From: Mycobacterium numidiamassiliense
Lineage (GTDB): Bacteria > Actinomycetota > Actinomycetes > Mycobacteriales > Mycobacteriaceae
Reading direction: 5' to 3'
NCBI RefSeq assembly: GCF_900157365.1
Contig: NZ_FUEZ01000003.1
Coordinates: 1,488,001-1,552,000, forward strand
DNA: 64,000 nt
Of this stretch, positions 44,084 through 52,855 are shown one piece after another. Below the pieces are notes generated by a model. The model saw nothing but the letters and a program-made list of their open reading frames with translations. It was not told the DNA's origin and did no database searches. The position numbers and the translations under genes were made by a program. Within the stretch, counting starts at the first letter, position 1. Each line of letters opens with the position of its first letter.

Positions 44084-45820
44084 ATGGACGGGACCCCGTT
44101 TGGGCGGTACCGCTTGGTCGAGTTGCTGGGCCGCGGCGGCATGGGCGAGGTATGGCGGGCCCACGACACCGAAACTGACCGCGTTGTCGCCATCAAGCTG
44201 TTGCCGGCCTTTTTGTCCGACGACGAGGAATTTCAATCCCGCTTCCGCCGAGAGGCCCACGCGGCCGCGCGACTCAACGACCCGCACGTCATACCCATCC
44301 ACAACTACGGTGAAATCGACAACCAGCTCTACGTGGATATGAGACTCATCGAGGGCCGCGACCTGCAAACCCTCGTCGCCGACGGACCCCTGGACCCCGC
44401 ACGCGCGGTACGCATCATCGAACAGGTCGCTCAGGCGTTGCATGCCGCCCACAGGGTGGGGTTGTTACACCGCGATATCAAGCCCTCCAACATCTTGCTC
44501 GACGACAACGACTTCGCCTACCTGATTGATTTCGGCATCGCTCGTGCGATCGAAGAAACGCGAATGACCAAGTCCGGCGACACAATCGGCACATTCCAAT
44601 ACATCGCCCCTGAGCGCCTGCACACCGGAACGGAGGATGCGCGCGCCGACATCTACTCGCTGGCCTGCGTGCTGTACGAATCCCTCACCGGCCACCCACC
44701 ATTTCCTGGCGACTCCATGGCGCACCTGATGTACGCACACGTCAATACCCCGCCGCCTCGACCCTCGGACGCCCAACCCGATGTGCCCCCGGCCGTCGAT
44801 GATGTGATCGCCACCGGTATGGCCAAGGAACCGGACCATCGCTATGCCACAACCATCGAGTTCGCCAATGCCGCCCGCGATGCAGTCACTACACCGATCT
44901 CGCTGCTGGCCCAAAATCAGTTCACTCGTGCGGCTTTCGCGTCCAGCGCCGACGCACCCACGATGTCCGCAACCGAGGCCGCCGTGCAACAACCCTCCGC
45001 CGGTCTGAATCTCGCTGCCAGCCAACAAGACCCAGCCGATCCCTCGCCACCCGAGACTCCCACACCCCAACGGGGATCCTGGTGGCCACCTCGAGGCCGC
45101 TCAGCCTTGATCGCCGCGATCGTCGTCGTGGTCGTGGTGCTGGTCTCCGGCGTCGTCATCTTTCAACTGCAGCAGCCGTCTGCACCCACGCCGGCAGCAG
45201 TGACAGCAACGAGCGTCGCACCGCCACCACCTCCACCGCCGCCCAAACCGGTCGAGGAGGCTGCGCTAGACGGTCTGCTGCTGAGCGCCGCTGACATCAA
45301 TACCGCGATGGGCGCGACCGCAATGACGGTTTCCCGACCGTGGAAGACTCTGGACGACATCGGTGTTGCCAATCCGTCGTCGCCTCCCGAGTGCCTACCG
45401 GTCGGCGGCGCGGGAGAGGCGCCCGTCTACAACGGCAGCGGTTTTGCCGCCCTTCGCGGGCAGACACTCGAGGAGCCTCACCAGTTCAAGCACGCCGTCG
45501 ACCAGGTTGTGTTGATGTTTCCGTCGGCACAGGCGGCGGCCGCATTTTTCAGCGCCTCGACGCAAAGCTGGCAGGCCTGCGCCAACCGCAGCTATCACGA
45601 CAACGTCCACAACACCGACATGAACACAGGACCCATGTCCACCACCAAGGGCATACTCACCAACACTCAGACCAATCCGCGCACCACAGGTTGGGCGTGT
45701 CAGCGGGCGCTCACGGCCCGCAACAACGTGGTGATCGACGTGGCGGCATGCAGCTATGACATAACAGAACAAGGGGTTGCCATCGCCAGCCAGATCGCGG
45801 CAAGAGTACCCACAGCCTAG
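44084..45820 (+). CDS. Transmembrane Ser/Thr protein kinase, PknH-like
   Basis: A 578-residue receptor kinase. The kinase domain (about 1-270) has GRGGMGEVWRA, Lys38 in VAIKLL, HRDIKPSN with Asp131, IDFGIA with Asp149 and the activation loop MTKSGDTIGTFQYIAPERL. A proline-rich linker leads to a single membrane helix at about residues 339-361. The extracellular part carries four cysteines (in PPECLP, QACANR, WACQRA and AACSYD), as in the PknH sensor domain, which has two disulfides. RBS GGGAGG at 44073-44078. No cognate embR-like gene is adjacent; the neighbours are a DUF1214 gene and an LLM oxidoreductase, so the target is unknown. Confidence 0.95.
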   Translation: MDGTPFGRYRLVELLGRGGMGEVWRAHDTETDRVVAIKLLPAFLSDDEEFQSRFRREAHAAARLNDPHVIPIHNYGEIDNQLYVDMRLIEGRDLQTLVADGPLDPARAVRIIEQVAQALHAAHRVGLLHRDIKPSNILLDDNDFAYLIDFGIARAIEETRMTKSGDTIGTFQYIAPERLHTGTEDARADIYSLACVLYESLTGHPPFPGDSMAHLMYAHVNTPPPRPSDAQPDVPPAVDDVIATGMAKEPDHRYATTIEFANAARDAVTTPISLLAQNQFTRAAFASSADAPTMSATEAAVQQPSAGLNLAASQQDPADPSPPETPTPQRGSWWPPRGRSALIAAIVVVVVVLVSGVVIFQLQQPSAPTPAAVTATSVAPPPPPPPPKPVEEAALDGLLLSAADINTAMGATAMTVSRPWKTLDDIGVANPSSPPECLPVGGAGEAPVYNGSGFAALRGQTLEEPHQFKHAVDQVVLMFPSAQAAAAFFSASTQSWQACANRSYHDNVHNTDMNTGPMSTTKGILTNTQTNPRTTGWACQRALTARNNVVIDVAACSYDITEQGVAIASQIAARVPTA

Positions 45821-46863
45821 GTTTCGCGGACCAGCACGATGGCCCGGCCCAGCGTGGTCAGCTTGGCCTCCAACGTGTCGCCGGCGGGATACAGCCGCAC
45901 CGTGTCCACACCGGCGTCGCGCCAGACCGCAAGCCGTGCCCGCACCATGTCCTCGGTTCCGATGAGCGTGGTCGCCAGCACCATCTCGTCGGTTACCAGC
46001 TGCACGGCGCCTTCGCGATCGCCCTGCTGCCAGCGCTCGCGCACCGCGGCGGCAACCTCGGCCCAGCCTTGCCGGCTGTAGGCCTGGTTGTAGTAGTTGG
46101 TGCTCGACGAGCCCATGCCGCCGAGGCTGAACGCGAGTTCCTTTTTCCGGCCCACGACCATGCGGCGCAGTTCGTCTTCGTTGGCCGCGAAGGCAACCTC
46201 GGCGCCCTGGCAGATGTCGATGTCGGCGCGGCTGCGCCCGGCGGCGGCCAGTCCGGTGTCGAGGTGGCTGAAGTAGGCGTCGGCGGCGCCCTCCGGGACG
46301 AAGCTGGTGCCCAGCCAGCCGTCGGCGATCTCGCCGGTCAGCCGCAGCATCGCCGGGGACAGTGCGGCCAGATAGATCGGGATCGGGTGCCCGGACGCCG
46401 TCGACAACTTCATCGGCACGGCCTCGCCGGGCCGCGGGATCTGAAACTGGCTGCCGGAATACGACACCTTGCCACCCGCGAACACCTGCCGCACGATGTC
46501 GACGGTTTCTTTCATGCGGGCCAGCGGCCGGCTGAACGCGACGCCGTGCAGACCCTCGATCACCTGTGGGCCCGAGGCGCCCAGGCCCAGCAAAAACCGC
46601 CCGTTCGACAGGTTGGACAGCGTGATCGCGGTCTGGGCGACCACGACCGGTGTGCGCGTGCCGACCTGAAGGACGCCCGAACCGAGCAGCATCCGCTCGG
46701 TCTTCGCAGCGATGTAGCCCAGCGCCGACGGCGCGTCCGAACCCCACGCCTCGGCAACCCAGCACACGTCCAGGCCCAGCTTCTCGGCCTCGACGGCGAA
46801 TTCGACAACCTGGGCCACTTCGTCAGGGGCGCCGGACAACTCGACCGTCGTCGCCGTGCGCAT
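45817..46863 (-). CDS. Luciferase-like F420-dependent oxidoreductase
   Basis: A 348-residue LLM protein of the mycobacterial F420 type. Segments: LGLDVCWVAEAWGSDAPSALGYIAAKTER, LLGSGVLQVGTRTPVVVAQTAITLSNLSNGRFLLGLGASGPQVIEG, then HPIPIYLAALSPAMLRLTGEIADGWLGTSFVP. This matches proteins annotated as F420-dependent enzymes acting on lipid or xenobiotic substrates. Its ATG overlaps the SRPBCC stop (TGATG), so the pair is coupled; SRPBCC proteins may deliver or bind the substrate. Stops with the kinase gene overlap by 4 bases. Confidence 0.93.
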   Translation of the reverse strand: MRTATTVELSGAPDEVAQVVEFAVEAEKLGLDVCWVAEAWGSDAPSALGYIAAKTERMLLGSGVLQVGTRTPVVVAQTAITLSNLSNGRFLLGLGASGPQVIEGLHGVAFSRPLARMKETVDIVRQVFAGGKVSYSGSQFQIPRPGEAVPMKLSTASGHPIPIYLAALSPAMLRLTGEIADGWLGTSFVPEGAADAYFSHLDTGLAAAGRSRADIDICQGAEVAFAANEDELRRMVVGRKKELAFSLGGMGSSSTNYYNQAYSRQGWAEVAAAVRERWQQGDREGAVQLVTDEMVLATTLIGTEDMVRARLAVWRDAGVDTVRLYPAGDTLEAKLTTLGRAIVLVRET

Positions 46864-47387
46864 CAACGGACCCCGTGCTCGGCCAGCCTTTTGATCGCCG
46901 CGAGGGTCTTGCCGATCGCCGCCTCGAACTCCCGCATCCGGACGAACACGATCTTTTGTTCCTTGTCCGGCATCGATTCGATCGCCACCGACAACCCCGA
47001 AGGCGCCGGTCCCATCTGCATCCAGTAGCTCAGGTTGGTGCCGCCGTCGCGGGGGGTCAGCCGGAATCGCCAAGTCGCCGAGGGGTTGCCGACATCACCA
47101 ACGGCCCAGGCGAATTCCCGGGGCTGATCGCACGCGACGATCTGCGAGGTGGTGCTCCACTGTCCGAACGCATCGTGCTCGCTGTATCCGACGAATCGGG
47201 CGCCGAGGCGGGGCCCGTCAGCACCCTCGGTCCACTCCACCGATTGCAACTCGTTGCTCAGGGTCGGCATCAGCTTGATATCGGAGATCAGATTCCAGAC
47301 CCGGTTCGGGTCGGCGTCGATCCACGTCGAGACTTCCACCGTTGGTTTGTCCGCATAGCAGGCACCGGTCCACTCCACGGACCCCAT
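46863..47387 (-). CDS. SRPBCC-fold (polyketide cyclase-like) protein
   Basis: A 174-residue helix-grip protein: TVEVSTWIDADPNRVWNLISDIKLMPTLSNEL, WTEGADGPRLGARFVGYSEH, FAWAVGDVGNPSATWRFRLTPRDGGTNLSYWMQMGP, and a long C-terminal helix. It is a soluble ligand-binding or transfer protein. Translationally coupled to the downstream F420-type oxidoreductase by a one-base overlap. Start ATG 47387, 23 bases after the desaturase stop, so it may be read from the desaturase promoter as well. Confidence 0.87.
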   Translation of the reverse strand: MGSVEWTGACYADKPTVEVSTWIDADPNRVWNLISDIKLMPTLSNELQSVEWTEGADGPRLGARFVGYSEHDAFGQWSTTSQIVACDQPREFAWAVGDVGNPSATWRFRLTPRDGGTNLSYWMQMGPAPSGLSVAIESMPDKEQKIVFVRMREFEAAIGKTLAAIKRLAEHGVR

Positions 47388-47410
47388 TGTGCCCCCACCC
47401 GATGTGGGAC

Positions 47411-48529
47411 TTAGGCCGCGACGGGCTCCCGCTCGTCGGCGCTCTTGCGCAGCAAAGACGGGAGTTTCACCGAATCCGGGAGGGTGAGCTTGACGATCTT
47501 GCGGACCACGGTGCCGAACTGTTGTGGCAGCGGGCCCCGGTTGTAGGGAACGCCGTAGCGTTCGCAAATCTCCTGCACCTCGGGCGCGATGTCCGAATAC
47601 CGGCGGGCGGGCATGTCCGGGAACAGGTGGTGTTCGATCTGGTGCGACAGGTTGCCGGACAGCAGATGGAAGATTTTGCCGCCGGTCAGGTTCGCCGAAC
47701 CGAGCACCTGGCGGAAGTACCACTGTCCGCGGGACTCATCCTTGGTCTCCTCGACGGTGAACTCCTGGGTGCCGTCCGGGAAGTGGCCGCAGAAGATGAT
47801 CATGTACGACCAGACATTGCGCATCAGGTTGGCCGTCATGTTCCCGGTGAAGACGAACGGCGCGAATGGGCCGGCCAGCAACGGGAAGGCGACGTAATCC
47901 TTGAGCGTCTGGCGGCGTGTCTTTTTCCAGATGGCCTTGAGCACGTCGCGCTTGTCGCGCAGCCTGATCTCGCCCGAGCGGATGCGCTCGGTTTCCAGTT
48001 CGTGCAGCGCGACACCGTATTGGAACAGCACCATCAGCAGGAAGGCGTACACCGGGTTGCCCAAGTAGTACGGGTGCCACTTCTGGTCTTCGCTCATCCG
48101 CAGGATGCCGTAGCCGATGTCGCGGTCCATCCCGACGATGTTGGTGTGGGTATGGTGCATGTAGTTGTGCGAATGCCGCCACTGGTCGGCCGGGCAGGCC
48201 GTGTCCCACTCGAAGGAGCGGCCGGAGATCGCAGGGTCGCGCATCCAGTCGTACTGGCCGTGCATGATGTTGTGGCCAATCTCCATGTTGTCCAGGATCT
48301 TTGACAGCCCCAACATGGTGGTGCCCAGCAGCCAGGCCGGTGGCAGCACCCCGGCGAATAGCAGCGCACGGCCGCCGACTTCCAGCGCACGCTGGGCTTT
48401 GATGACGCGGCGGATGTAGTCGGCGTCTTCCTCGCCGAGCTGTGCCATCACGCGTTCTTTGATGGTGTCGATTTCGCGGCCGAATGCGTCGGCCTGTTCG
48501 CGGGTCAGGGTGACTGTGTTGTGTGTCAT
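47411..48529 (-). CDS. Membrane fatty acid (acyl-CoA) desaturase, DesA3-like
   Basis: A 372-residue di-iron desaturase. All three histidine boxes are intact: GHNIMHGQYDW, HSHNYMHHTHT and HQIEHHLFP. Hydrophobic stretches (ALLFAGVLPPAWLLGTTML and AFLLMVLFQYGVALHEL) would form the membrane anchors. It closely resembles the stearoyl-CoA delta-9 desaturase DesA3 of M. tuberculosis (Rv3229c), but this locus is different, so it may be an additional copy. The reductase gene 27 bases upstream is its expected electron donor, as in the Rv3229c/Rv3230c pair. Confidence 0.95.
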   Translation of the reverse strand: MTHNTVTLTREQADAFGREIDTIKERVMAQLGEEDADYIRRVIKAQRALEVGGRALLFAGVLPPAWLLGTTMLGLSKILDNMEIGHNIMHGQYDWMRDPAISGRSFEWDTACPADQWRHSHNYMHHTHTNIVGMDRDIGYGILRMSEDQKWHPYYLGNPVYAFLLMVLFQYGVALHELETERIRSGEIRLRDKRDVLKAIWKKTRRQTLKDYVAFPLLAGPFAPFVFTGNMTANLMRNVWSYMIIFCGHFPDGTQEFTVEETKDESRGQWYFRQVLGSANLTGGKIFHLLSGNLSHQIEHHLFPDMPARRYSDIAPEVQEICERYGVPYNRGPLPQQFGTVVRKIVKLTLPDSVKLPSLLRKSADEREPVAA

Positions 48530-48556
48530 GACTTTTCCTCCCTTGATGTTCGGGCG

Positions 48557-49651
48557 TTAAAGCGATAGGTCGATGTCGCCGACCGGGACGGAGACGCAGA
48601 TCTGGATGTCTTCGTCCGGCGCAGTGGACACCGCGCCGGTGGTCAGGTTGCGCACGGTGCCGGCATTCTTGCGTCGGGTGCAGGTGTGGCAGATGCCCAT
48701 CCGGCATCCGTTGGCCGGGGTCAGGCCGGCCGATTCGGCCTGATCGAGCAGCGACCGGCCATCGTCAACGGCGTCAATGCCGCTGTCGGCGAACGTGATT
48801 CGTCCACCCGATACGTTTTCGGGTGCCTCGATGACCGGTGGCACGAAGCTCTCGGTGCAGACGTTGTCGCAGTGCTCACGCACGGCATCGACCAAAGCCG
48901 TTGGCCCACAGACGAATACCGCATCTGGCGAGGGCATGGCGGCGGTCAGGTGCTCCGGTCCGAAGCGGCCGGCGAGCTCGCCCGAACCCGAACGGGTGAA
49001 CCCGTGCAACACCCGCACGCCGGGCATTGCCGCCAGCTCGTCGCGGTAGCACGCCTCGGCGGGATTGCGCGCGTAGTGGACGAAGGCCAGTTCGCCACCC
49101 GCGGTGTCGACGTGCTGCTCGGCGATCAGGGTGCGCAGCATCGCCATGACCGGCGTGATGCCGCTGCCGCCGGAGACGAAAAGGATCCGGCGCGGCCGCC
49201 GCGGCCCCCGGGCCGGCAATACGAAGTCCCCGCCGACGCCGGTCAGCCCCACGACCATGCCGCGACGCGCGCGCTCATAGAGGTAGTTCGACACCAGGCC
49301 GCGCTCGTGGTGGCCGATGGTCAGCTCGATCGTGGAACTGCCCTCGGCGTTGGCCGGGGAATAGCAGCGGGCATGCCTGCGGCCGTCGATGTCGACGGTG
49401 ACGGTGACGTATTGGCCCGCCTTGACGGTGTGCGCGGAACGAAAGCTCGCGTTCGGGGCCAGCGTGAGCGTGACGCTGCGCGCCGTGCTGCGACGCACGT
49501 CGATGACCTTGGCGCGCGGCTCGCCCAGCGTCCAGGTCGGCGTCACCAGCTCGGTGTAGCGGTCGACGCCGTGTGGACCGGTGAGCAGGTCAACCAGGTC
49601 GGATCCCAGGACGCGCTTCGTCAGCGTCCGGGTAAGATTTTGAGTGAACAT
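48557..49651 (-). CDS. Ferredoxin-type oxidoreductase with FAD, NAD(P) and 2Fe-2S domains (Rv3230c-like)
   Basis: A 364-residue reductase. FAD domain: HARCYSPANAEGSSTIELTIGHH with the RxYS flavin motif; NADPH domain: RRILFVSGGSGITPVMAMLRTL and VFVCGPTALVDAV; C-terminal plant-type 2Fe-2S domain: GCRMGICHTCTRR with a final cysteine in IQICVSVP. This architecture matches the electron-transfer partner of DesA3. Start ATG 49651; translation upstream to 49717 is possible but overlaps the TetR regulatory region. It heads the operon with the desaturase. Confidence 0.95.
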   Translation of the reverse strand: MFTQNLTRTLTKRVLGSDLVDLLTGPHGVDRYTELVTPTWTLGEPRAKVIDVRRSTARSVTLTLAPNASFRSAHTVKAGQYVTVTVDIDGRRHARCYSPANAEGSSTIELTIGHHERGLVSNYLYERARRGMVVGLTGVGGDFVLPARGPRRPRRILFVSGGSGITPVMAMLRTLIAEQHVDTAGGELAFVHYARNPAEACYRDELAAMPGVRVLHGFTRSGSGELAGRFGPEHLTAAMPSPDAVFVCGPTALVDAVREHCDNVCTESFVPPVIEAPENVSGGRITFADSGIDAVDDGRSLLDQAESAGLTPANGCRMGICHTCTRRKNAGTVRNLTTGAVSTAPDEDIQICVSVPVGDIDLSL

Positions 49652-49693
49652 ATGTACACCGTGCGTCCGATACGCCCAGATAGTCAAGGGTTT

Positions 49694-49713
49694 AGCCTGC
49701 TCTGTGGTAGGCT
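49694..49713. promoter_or_regulatory. Operator candidate between reductase-desaturase operon and TetR gene
   Basis: AGCCT-GCTCTGTGGT-AGGCT: perfect 5-bp arms and a 10-base spacer, 43 bases upstream of the reductase start (49651) and 8 bases before the TetR start (49721). Fits a TetR site controlling both directions. Confidence 0.55.
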
Positions 49714-49720
49714 TCACACA

Positions 49721-50395
49721 GTGAACGACCGTACTCCTAGCTCACGGTCGCGCCGGTCGGGCCGCGAGCGCCCCCGTGAAAGCCCGTCGCGCGAGGAACG
49801 CAAGGAAGCCACCCGGCGGGCCATCATCGCCGCGGCGCTCAAGCTGCTGCAGGACCACAGCTTTTCCAGTCTGAGCCTGCGCGAGGTGACGCGGGAAGTC
49901 GGCATTGTGCCCGCGGCGTTCTATCGCCACTTCGAATCCATGGAGGCCCTCGGCCTCGTCCTCATCGACGAGTCGTTTCGGCACCTGCGCGACACCCTGC
50001 GTGGCGCCAGGGCCGGCAAGCTCGACCCCAACCGGGTGATCGAGTCGTCCGTCGAGATCCTGATCGCCAGCGTCGCCGAACGACGCGAACACTGGCGATT
50101 CATCGCCAGGGAGCGCAATAGCGGCCTGTCCGTCCTGCGCTACGCCATCCGCACCGAGATCCGGCTGATCACGTCCGAGCTGGCCACCGACCTGGCCCGC
50201 TTCCCGGGGCTCAACGGCTGGAGCACCGAGGACCTCAACGTTCTGGCGACGCTGTTCGTCAACGCCATGATCGTCATCGCCGAAGCCACCGAGGATGCCC
50301 AGAGCGCCGAGTCGCTGGAAGACATCCGGCGGACCGCCGTCAAGCAGCTGCGGATGATCGCCATCGGCATCGCCGGCTGGCGCAGCAAGCCGTAA
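49721..50395 (+). CDS. TetR-family regulator, probable controller of the desaturase operon
   Basis: A 224-residue TetR protein with a basic N-terminal arm (SSRSRRSGRERPRESPSREERKEATRR), HTH ALKLLQDHSFSSLSLREVTREVG and IVPAAFYRHFESMEALGLVL. The C-terminal part (HWRFIARERNSGLSVLRYAIRTEIRLITSELATDL) resembles fatty-acid-responsive TetR regulators that govern desaturases, by analogy with DesT. Start GTG 49721. Divergent from the reductase-desaturase operon; ends 11 bases from the convergent GNAT gene. Confidence 0.93.
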   Translation: MNDRTPSSRSRRSGRERPRESPSREERKEATRRAIIAAALKLLQDHSFSSLSLREVTREVGIVPAAFYRHFESMEALGLVLIDESFRHLRDTLRGARAGKLDPNRVIESSVEILIASVAERREHWRFIARERNSGLSVLRYAIRTEIRLITSELATDLARFPGLNGWSTEDLNVLATLFVNAMIVIAEATEDAQSAESLEDIRRTAVKQLRMIAIGIAGWRSKP

Positions 50396-50405
50396 CGCAA
50401 AGCGG

Positions 50406-51014
50406 TCAGCGCGGCGCCCGCCACATCGCCCACAACGTCGGACCTCCGTTGGGCAGCACGATTTCGCCGGTGACCGTGAAGCCGAAACGCTGGTAGTACG
50501 GGATGTTTTCGGGCTTGCTCGACTCGAGGTAGGCCGGCGCGTGCTCGGCATCGCAGCGGTCCAGCCTCGACTGCATGAGGACCTGTCCAAAGCCCATGCC
50601 GCGCACCGCCGGATCGCTTCCGAGTACTGCCAGATACCAGTGCGGCTCTTCGGGGTGCACGCGCCTCACTGCTTCCTGCACGCCGCGGGCCACCGCTGTC
50701 CGCAAGCCGAACACCCGCAGTAATGACGGCGTCATCGCCAACTCCGCTCGGCGCGTTTCTTGCCAGTGATTCGGCGGATCCCACAGCGCGGCCGCACCGA
50801 TACCCGGTCCATTGCAGGCGACCTCCACGCCGCCGTACCCGAAATGGTGATGACGAGTCATCGCCGCAAAGACGCGAGCCAGGTGTTTGGACCGTGCCTT
50901 GTCGTCAGGCAGGATCCAGGTCGACACCGGATCGTCGTAAAAGGCCCGGCTCAACGTGGCTGATAGCTCGCGAATATCGGCTTTCCCCGCCGCCCGCGCC
51001 CGCGGAGTCACCAC
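50406..51014 (-). CDS. GNAT N-acetyltransferase (Rv0133-like)
   Basis: A 202-residue acetyltransferase. The acetyl-CoA site is WYLAVLGSDPAVRGMGFGQVLMQSRLDRCD (V-x-R-G-x-G-F-G), followed by AYLESSKPENIPYYQRFGFTVTGEIVLPNGGPTLWAMWR. The N-terminal region (LSRAFYDDPVSTWILPDD) is typical of the mycobacterial group. Place and length match Rv0133. Acceptor unknown. Confidence 0.92.
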   Translation of the reverse strand: MVTPRARAAGKADIRELSATLSRAFYDDPVSTWILPDDKARSKHLARVFAAMTRHHHFGYGGVEVACNGPGIGAAALWDPPNHWQETRRAELAMTPSLLRVFGLRTAVARGVQEAVRRVHPEEPHWYLAVLGSDPAVRGMGFGQVLMQSRLDRCDAEHAPAYLESSKPENIPYYQRFGFTVTGEIVLPNGGPTLWAMWRAPR

Positions 51015-51068
51015 TTCAGGTTAGGTCCAGCAGGCCAAGAAGGCGGCGCACATCGCGAAACGAGTGTC

Positions 51069-52190
51069 ATGGGTTCGGCCGCGGGTATCTTGGCTTCGGT
51101 GACGGGTTTCTCACGGCGGGCGTTCGGGCGGCTCGCGACCGGCACAGGCGTACTGGGCGCTGGCGCATTGGCCGGCGGGTGCGATCTGAAGCATCGTGGC
51201 GCGCCTGGCAGTCCGCCGCTGCCGGCCGCCAAGGGCGTGGGAATCACGTTGTCGCACGAGCAGTTCCGCACCAATCGGCTCGTCGAGCAAGCCCAGGCGG
51301 CTGAGAAGGCCGGCTTTCGATATGTCTGGGCCAGCGACCACATCCAACCGTGGCAGGACAACGAGGGCCACTCGATGTTCCCGTGGCTGACCCTGGCCCT
51401 GGTGGGCAACAGCACCAGTCGCATCGAGTTCGGCACCGGGGTCACCTGCCCGATTTACCGCTACCACCCGGCAACGGTGGCGCAGGCGTTTGCCTCGCTG
51501 GCGGTCCTGAATCCCGGGCGCGTTTTTTTGGGACTCGGGACCGGCGAGCGGCTCAACGAGCAGGCCACCACCAACACGTTCGGCAAATACGCCGAGCGTC
51601 ATGACCGTCTTGTTGAGGCGATCGGGCTGATCCGCCAGCTGTGGAGCGGCCAGCGAACCTCGTTCGCCGGCCGCTATTTTCAGACCAACTCGCTGCAACT
51701 CTACGACCTCCCGCCGACGCCGCCGCCGATCTTCGTGGCCGCCAGCGGACCTAAAAGCGCAAGGCTGGCAGGGCAATACGGCGATGGCTGGATCACCCAG
51801 TCCCGCGACCTCATAAACCAGAAGCTGCTGGCCGCATTCGATGCCGGCGCTCGTGCCGCGGGCCGCGACCCTGCCACCCTGGGCAAGCGCGTCGAACTGT
51901 TCGCCGTCGTCGGTGATAACGAGGAGGCCTCCCGCGCGGCGGCCCTGTGGCGCTTTACCGCCGGGGCCGCCGATCAACCCAATCCGGTCGAGATCCAGCG
52001 TGCCGCCGATTCGAACCCGATCGACAAGGTGCTGGCCAACTGGACGGTCGGCATCGATGCCGCCCCACACATCATTGCCGTGCAATGGGTTCTCGATGGC
52101 GGCGCCGTCCCCTTTCTGCACTTCCCGCAGGCCGACCCCATCACCGCCATCAATTTCTACCGCGACTACGTTCTGCCCAAGCTGCACTAA
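51069..52190 (+). CDS. fgd2: F420-dependent hydroxymycolic acid dehydrogenase Fgd2 (fHMAD)
   Basis: A 373-residue LLM protein with an exported N-terminus. The Tat signal reads FSRRAFGRLATGTGVLGAGALAGGC, combining twin arginines with a lipobox LAGGC, so it is an envelope-anchored lipoprotein. The core has YVWASDHIQPW, IEFGTGVTCPIYRYHPATVAQAFASLAVLNPGRVFLGLGTGERLNEQ and PPPIFVAASGPKSARLAGQYGDGWI. The M. tuberculosis homologue Rv0132c oxidises hydroxymycolic to ketomycolic acids. A methyltransferase gene follows after 13 bases. Confidence 0.95.
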   Translation: MGSAAGILASVTGFSRRAFGRLATGTGVLGAGALAGGCDLKHRGAPGSPPLPAAKGVGITLSHEQFRTNRLVEQAQAAEKAGFRYVWASDHIQPWQDNEGHSMFPWLTLALVGNSTSRIEFGTGVTCPIYRYHPATVAQAFASLAVLNPGRVFLGLGTGERLNEQATTNTFGKYAERHDRLVEAIGLIRQLWSGQRTSFAGRYFQTNSLQLYDLPPTPPPIFVAASGPKSARLAGQYGDGWITQSRDLINQKLLAAFDAGARAAGRDPATLGKRVELFAVVGDNEEASRAAALWRFTAGAADQPNPVEIQRAADSNPIDKVLANWTVGIDAAPHIIAVQWVLDGGAVPFLHFPQADPITAINFYRDYVLPKLH

Positions 52191-52203
52191 TACAATTGCC
52201 GCC

Positions 52204-52809
52204 GTGCCGCCTTATCGCGATCTCGGCGCGTACGACGATCGTGCCGGGGAGTACGACCACGGCTGGCGCGGTCGGCTGCACCACACCATCAGCGAGAACA
52301 CCGCCGCGCTGGCCGCCGAAACCGTTGCCGCACCACTTCGAGTCCTCGACGTCGGGTGCGGAACTGGATACCTGCTGCGAACGCTGGCCCGCCAGTATCC
52401 GGATGCCGTGGAACTTGCCGGAATTGACGCCGCTCCCAACATGATTGAGACGGCCCGCGGCATCGGCGGCGACCACCGCCTGACCTTCGCCACCGGCGTC
52501 GCCGAGCGACTCCCCTACCCCGACGCCTCGATCGACCTCGTGGTCAGCAGCACGTCGTTCGATCACTGGTCGGATCAATTGGCAGGGCTGCGTGAGTGCG
52601 CACGGGTGCTGCGCGCCGGCGGGCACCTTGTCCTGGTCGACCAGTTCTCCCGTTTGTTGCTCCCCACCCTCGCCACCAGCAGGCGGGGCAAGGCCCGAAC
52701 CCCGCACCGCGCCGATCGGCTGCTGTTGCGGGCGGGCTTCGCTCAACCGCGCTGGCATCGGGTGCACGCGGTCATCATCAACGCCGCGGTGGCCGCGAAG
52801 GCGTCCTAG
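52204..52809 (+). CDS. Class I SAM-dependent methyltransferase
   Basis: A 201-residue methyltransferase. The SAM motif is VLDVGCGTGYLLRTLARQYP; then LAGIDAAPNMIETARG, LPYPDASIDLVVSSTSFDHW and LRECARVLRAGGHLVLVDQFS, as in UbiE/Methyltransf_11 proteins. GTG 52204 lies 13 bases after fgd2, so they are probably co-transcribed. Substrate unknown; the pairing with a mycolate-modifying enzyme suggests lipid. I do not recall an equivalent between Rv0132c and Rv0131c. Confidence 0.9.
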   Translation: MPPYRDLGAYDDRAGEYDHGWRGRLHHTISENTAALAAETVAAPLRVLDVGCGTGYLLRTLARQYPDAVELAGIDAAPNMIETARGIGGDHRLTFATGVAERLPYPDASIDLVVSSTSFDHWSDQLAGLRECARVLRAGGHLVLVDQFSRLLLPTLATSRRGKARTPHRADRLLLRAGFAQPRWHRVHAVIINAAVAAKAS

Positions 52810-52855
52810 AAAAGCCCCACTTACGATGGGGTGGCTCCATCTAGCGATATCCAAG

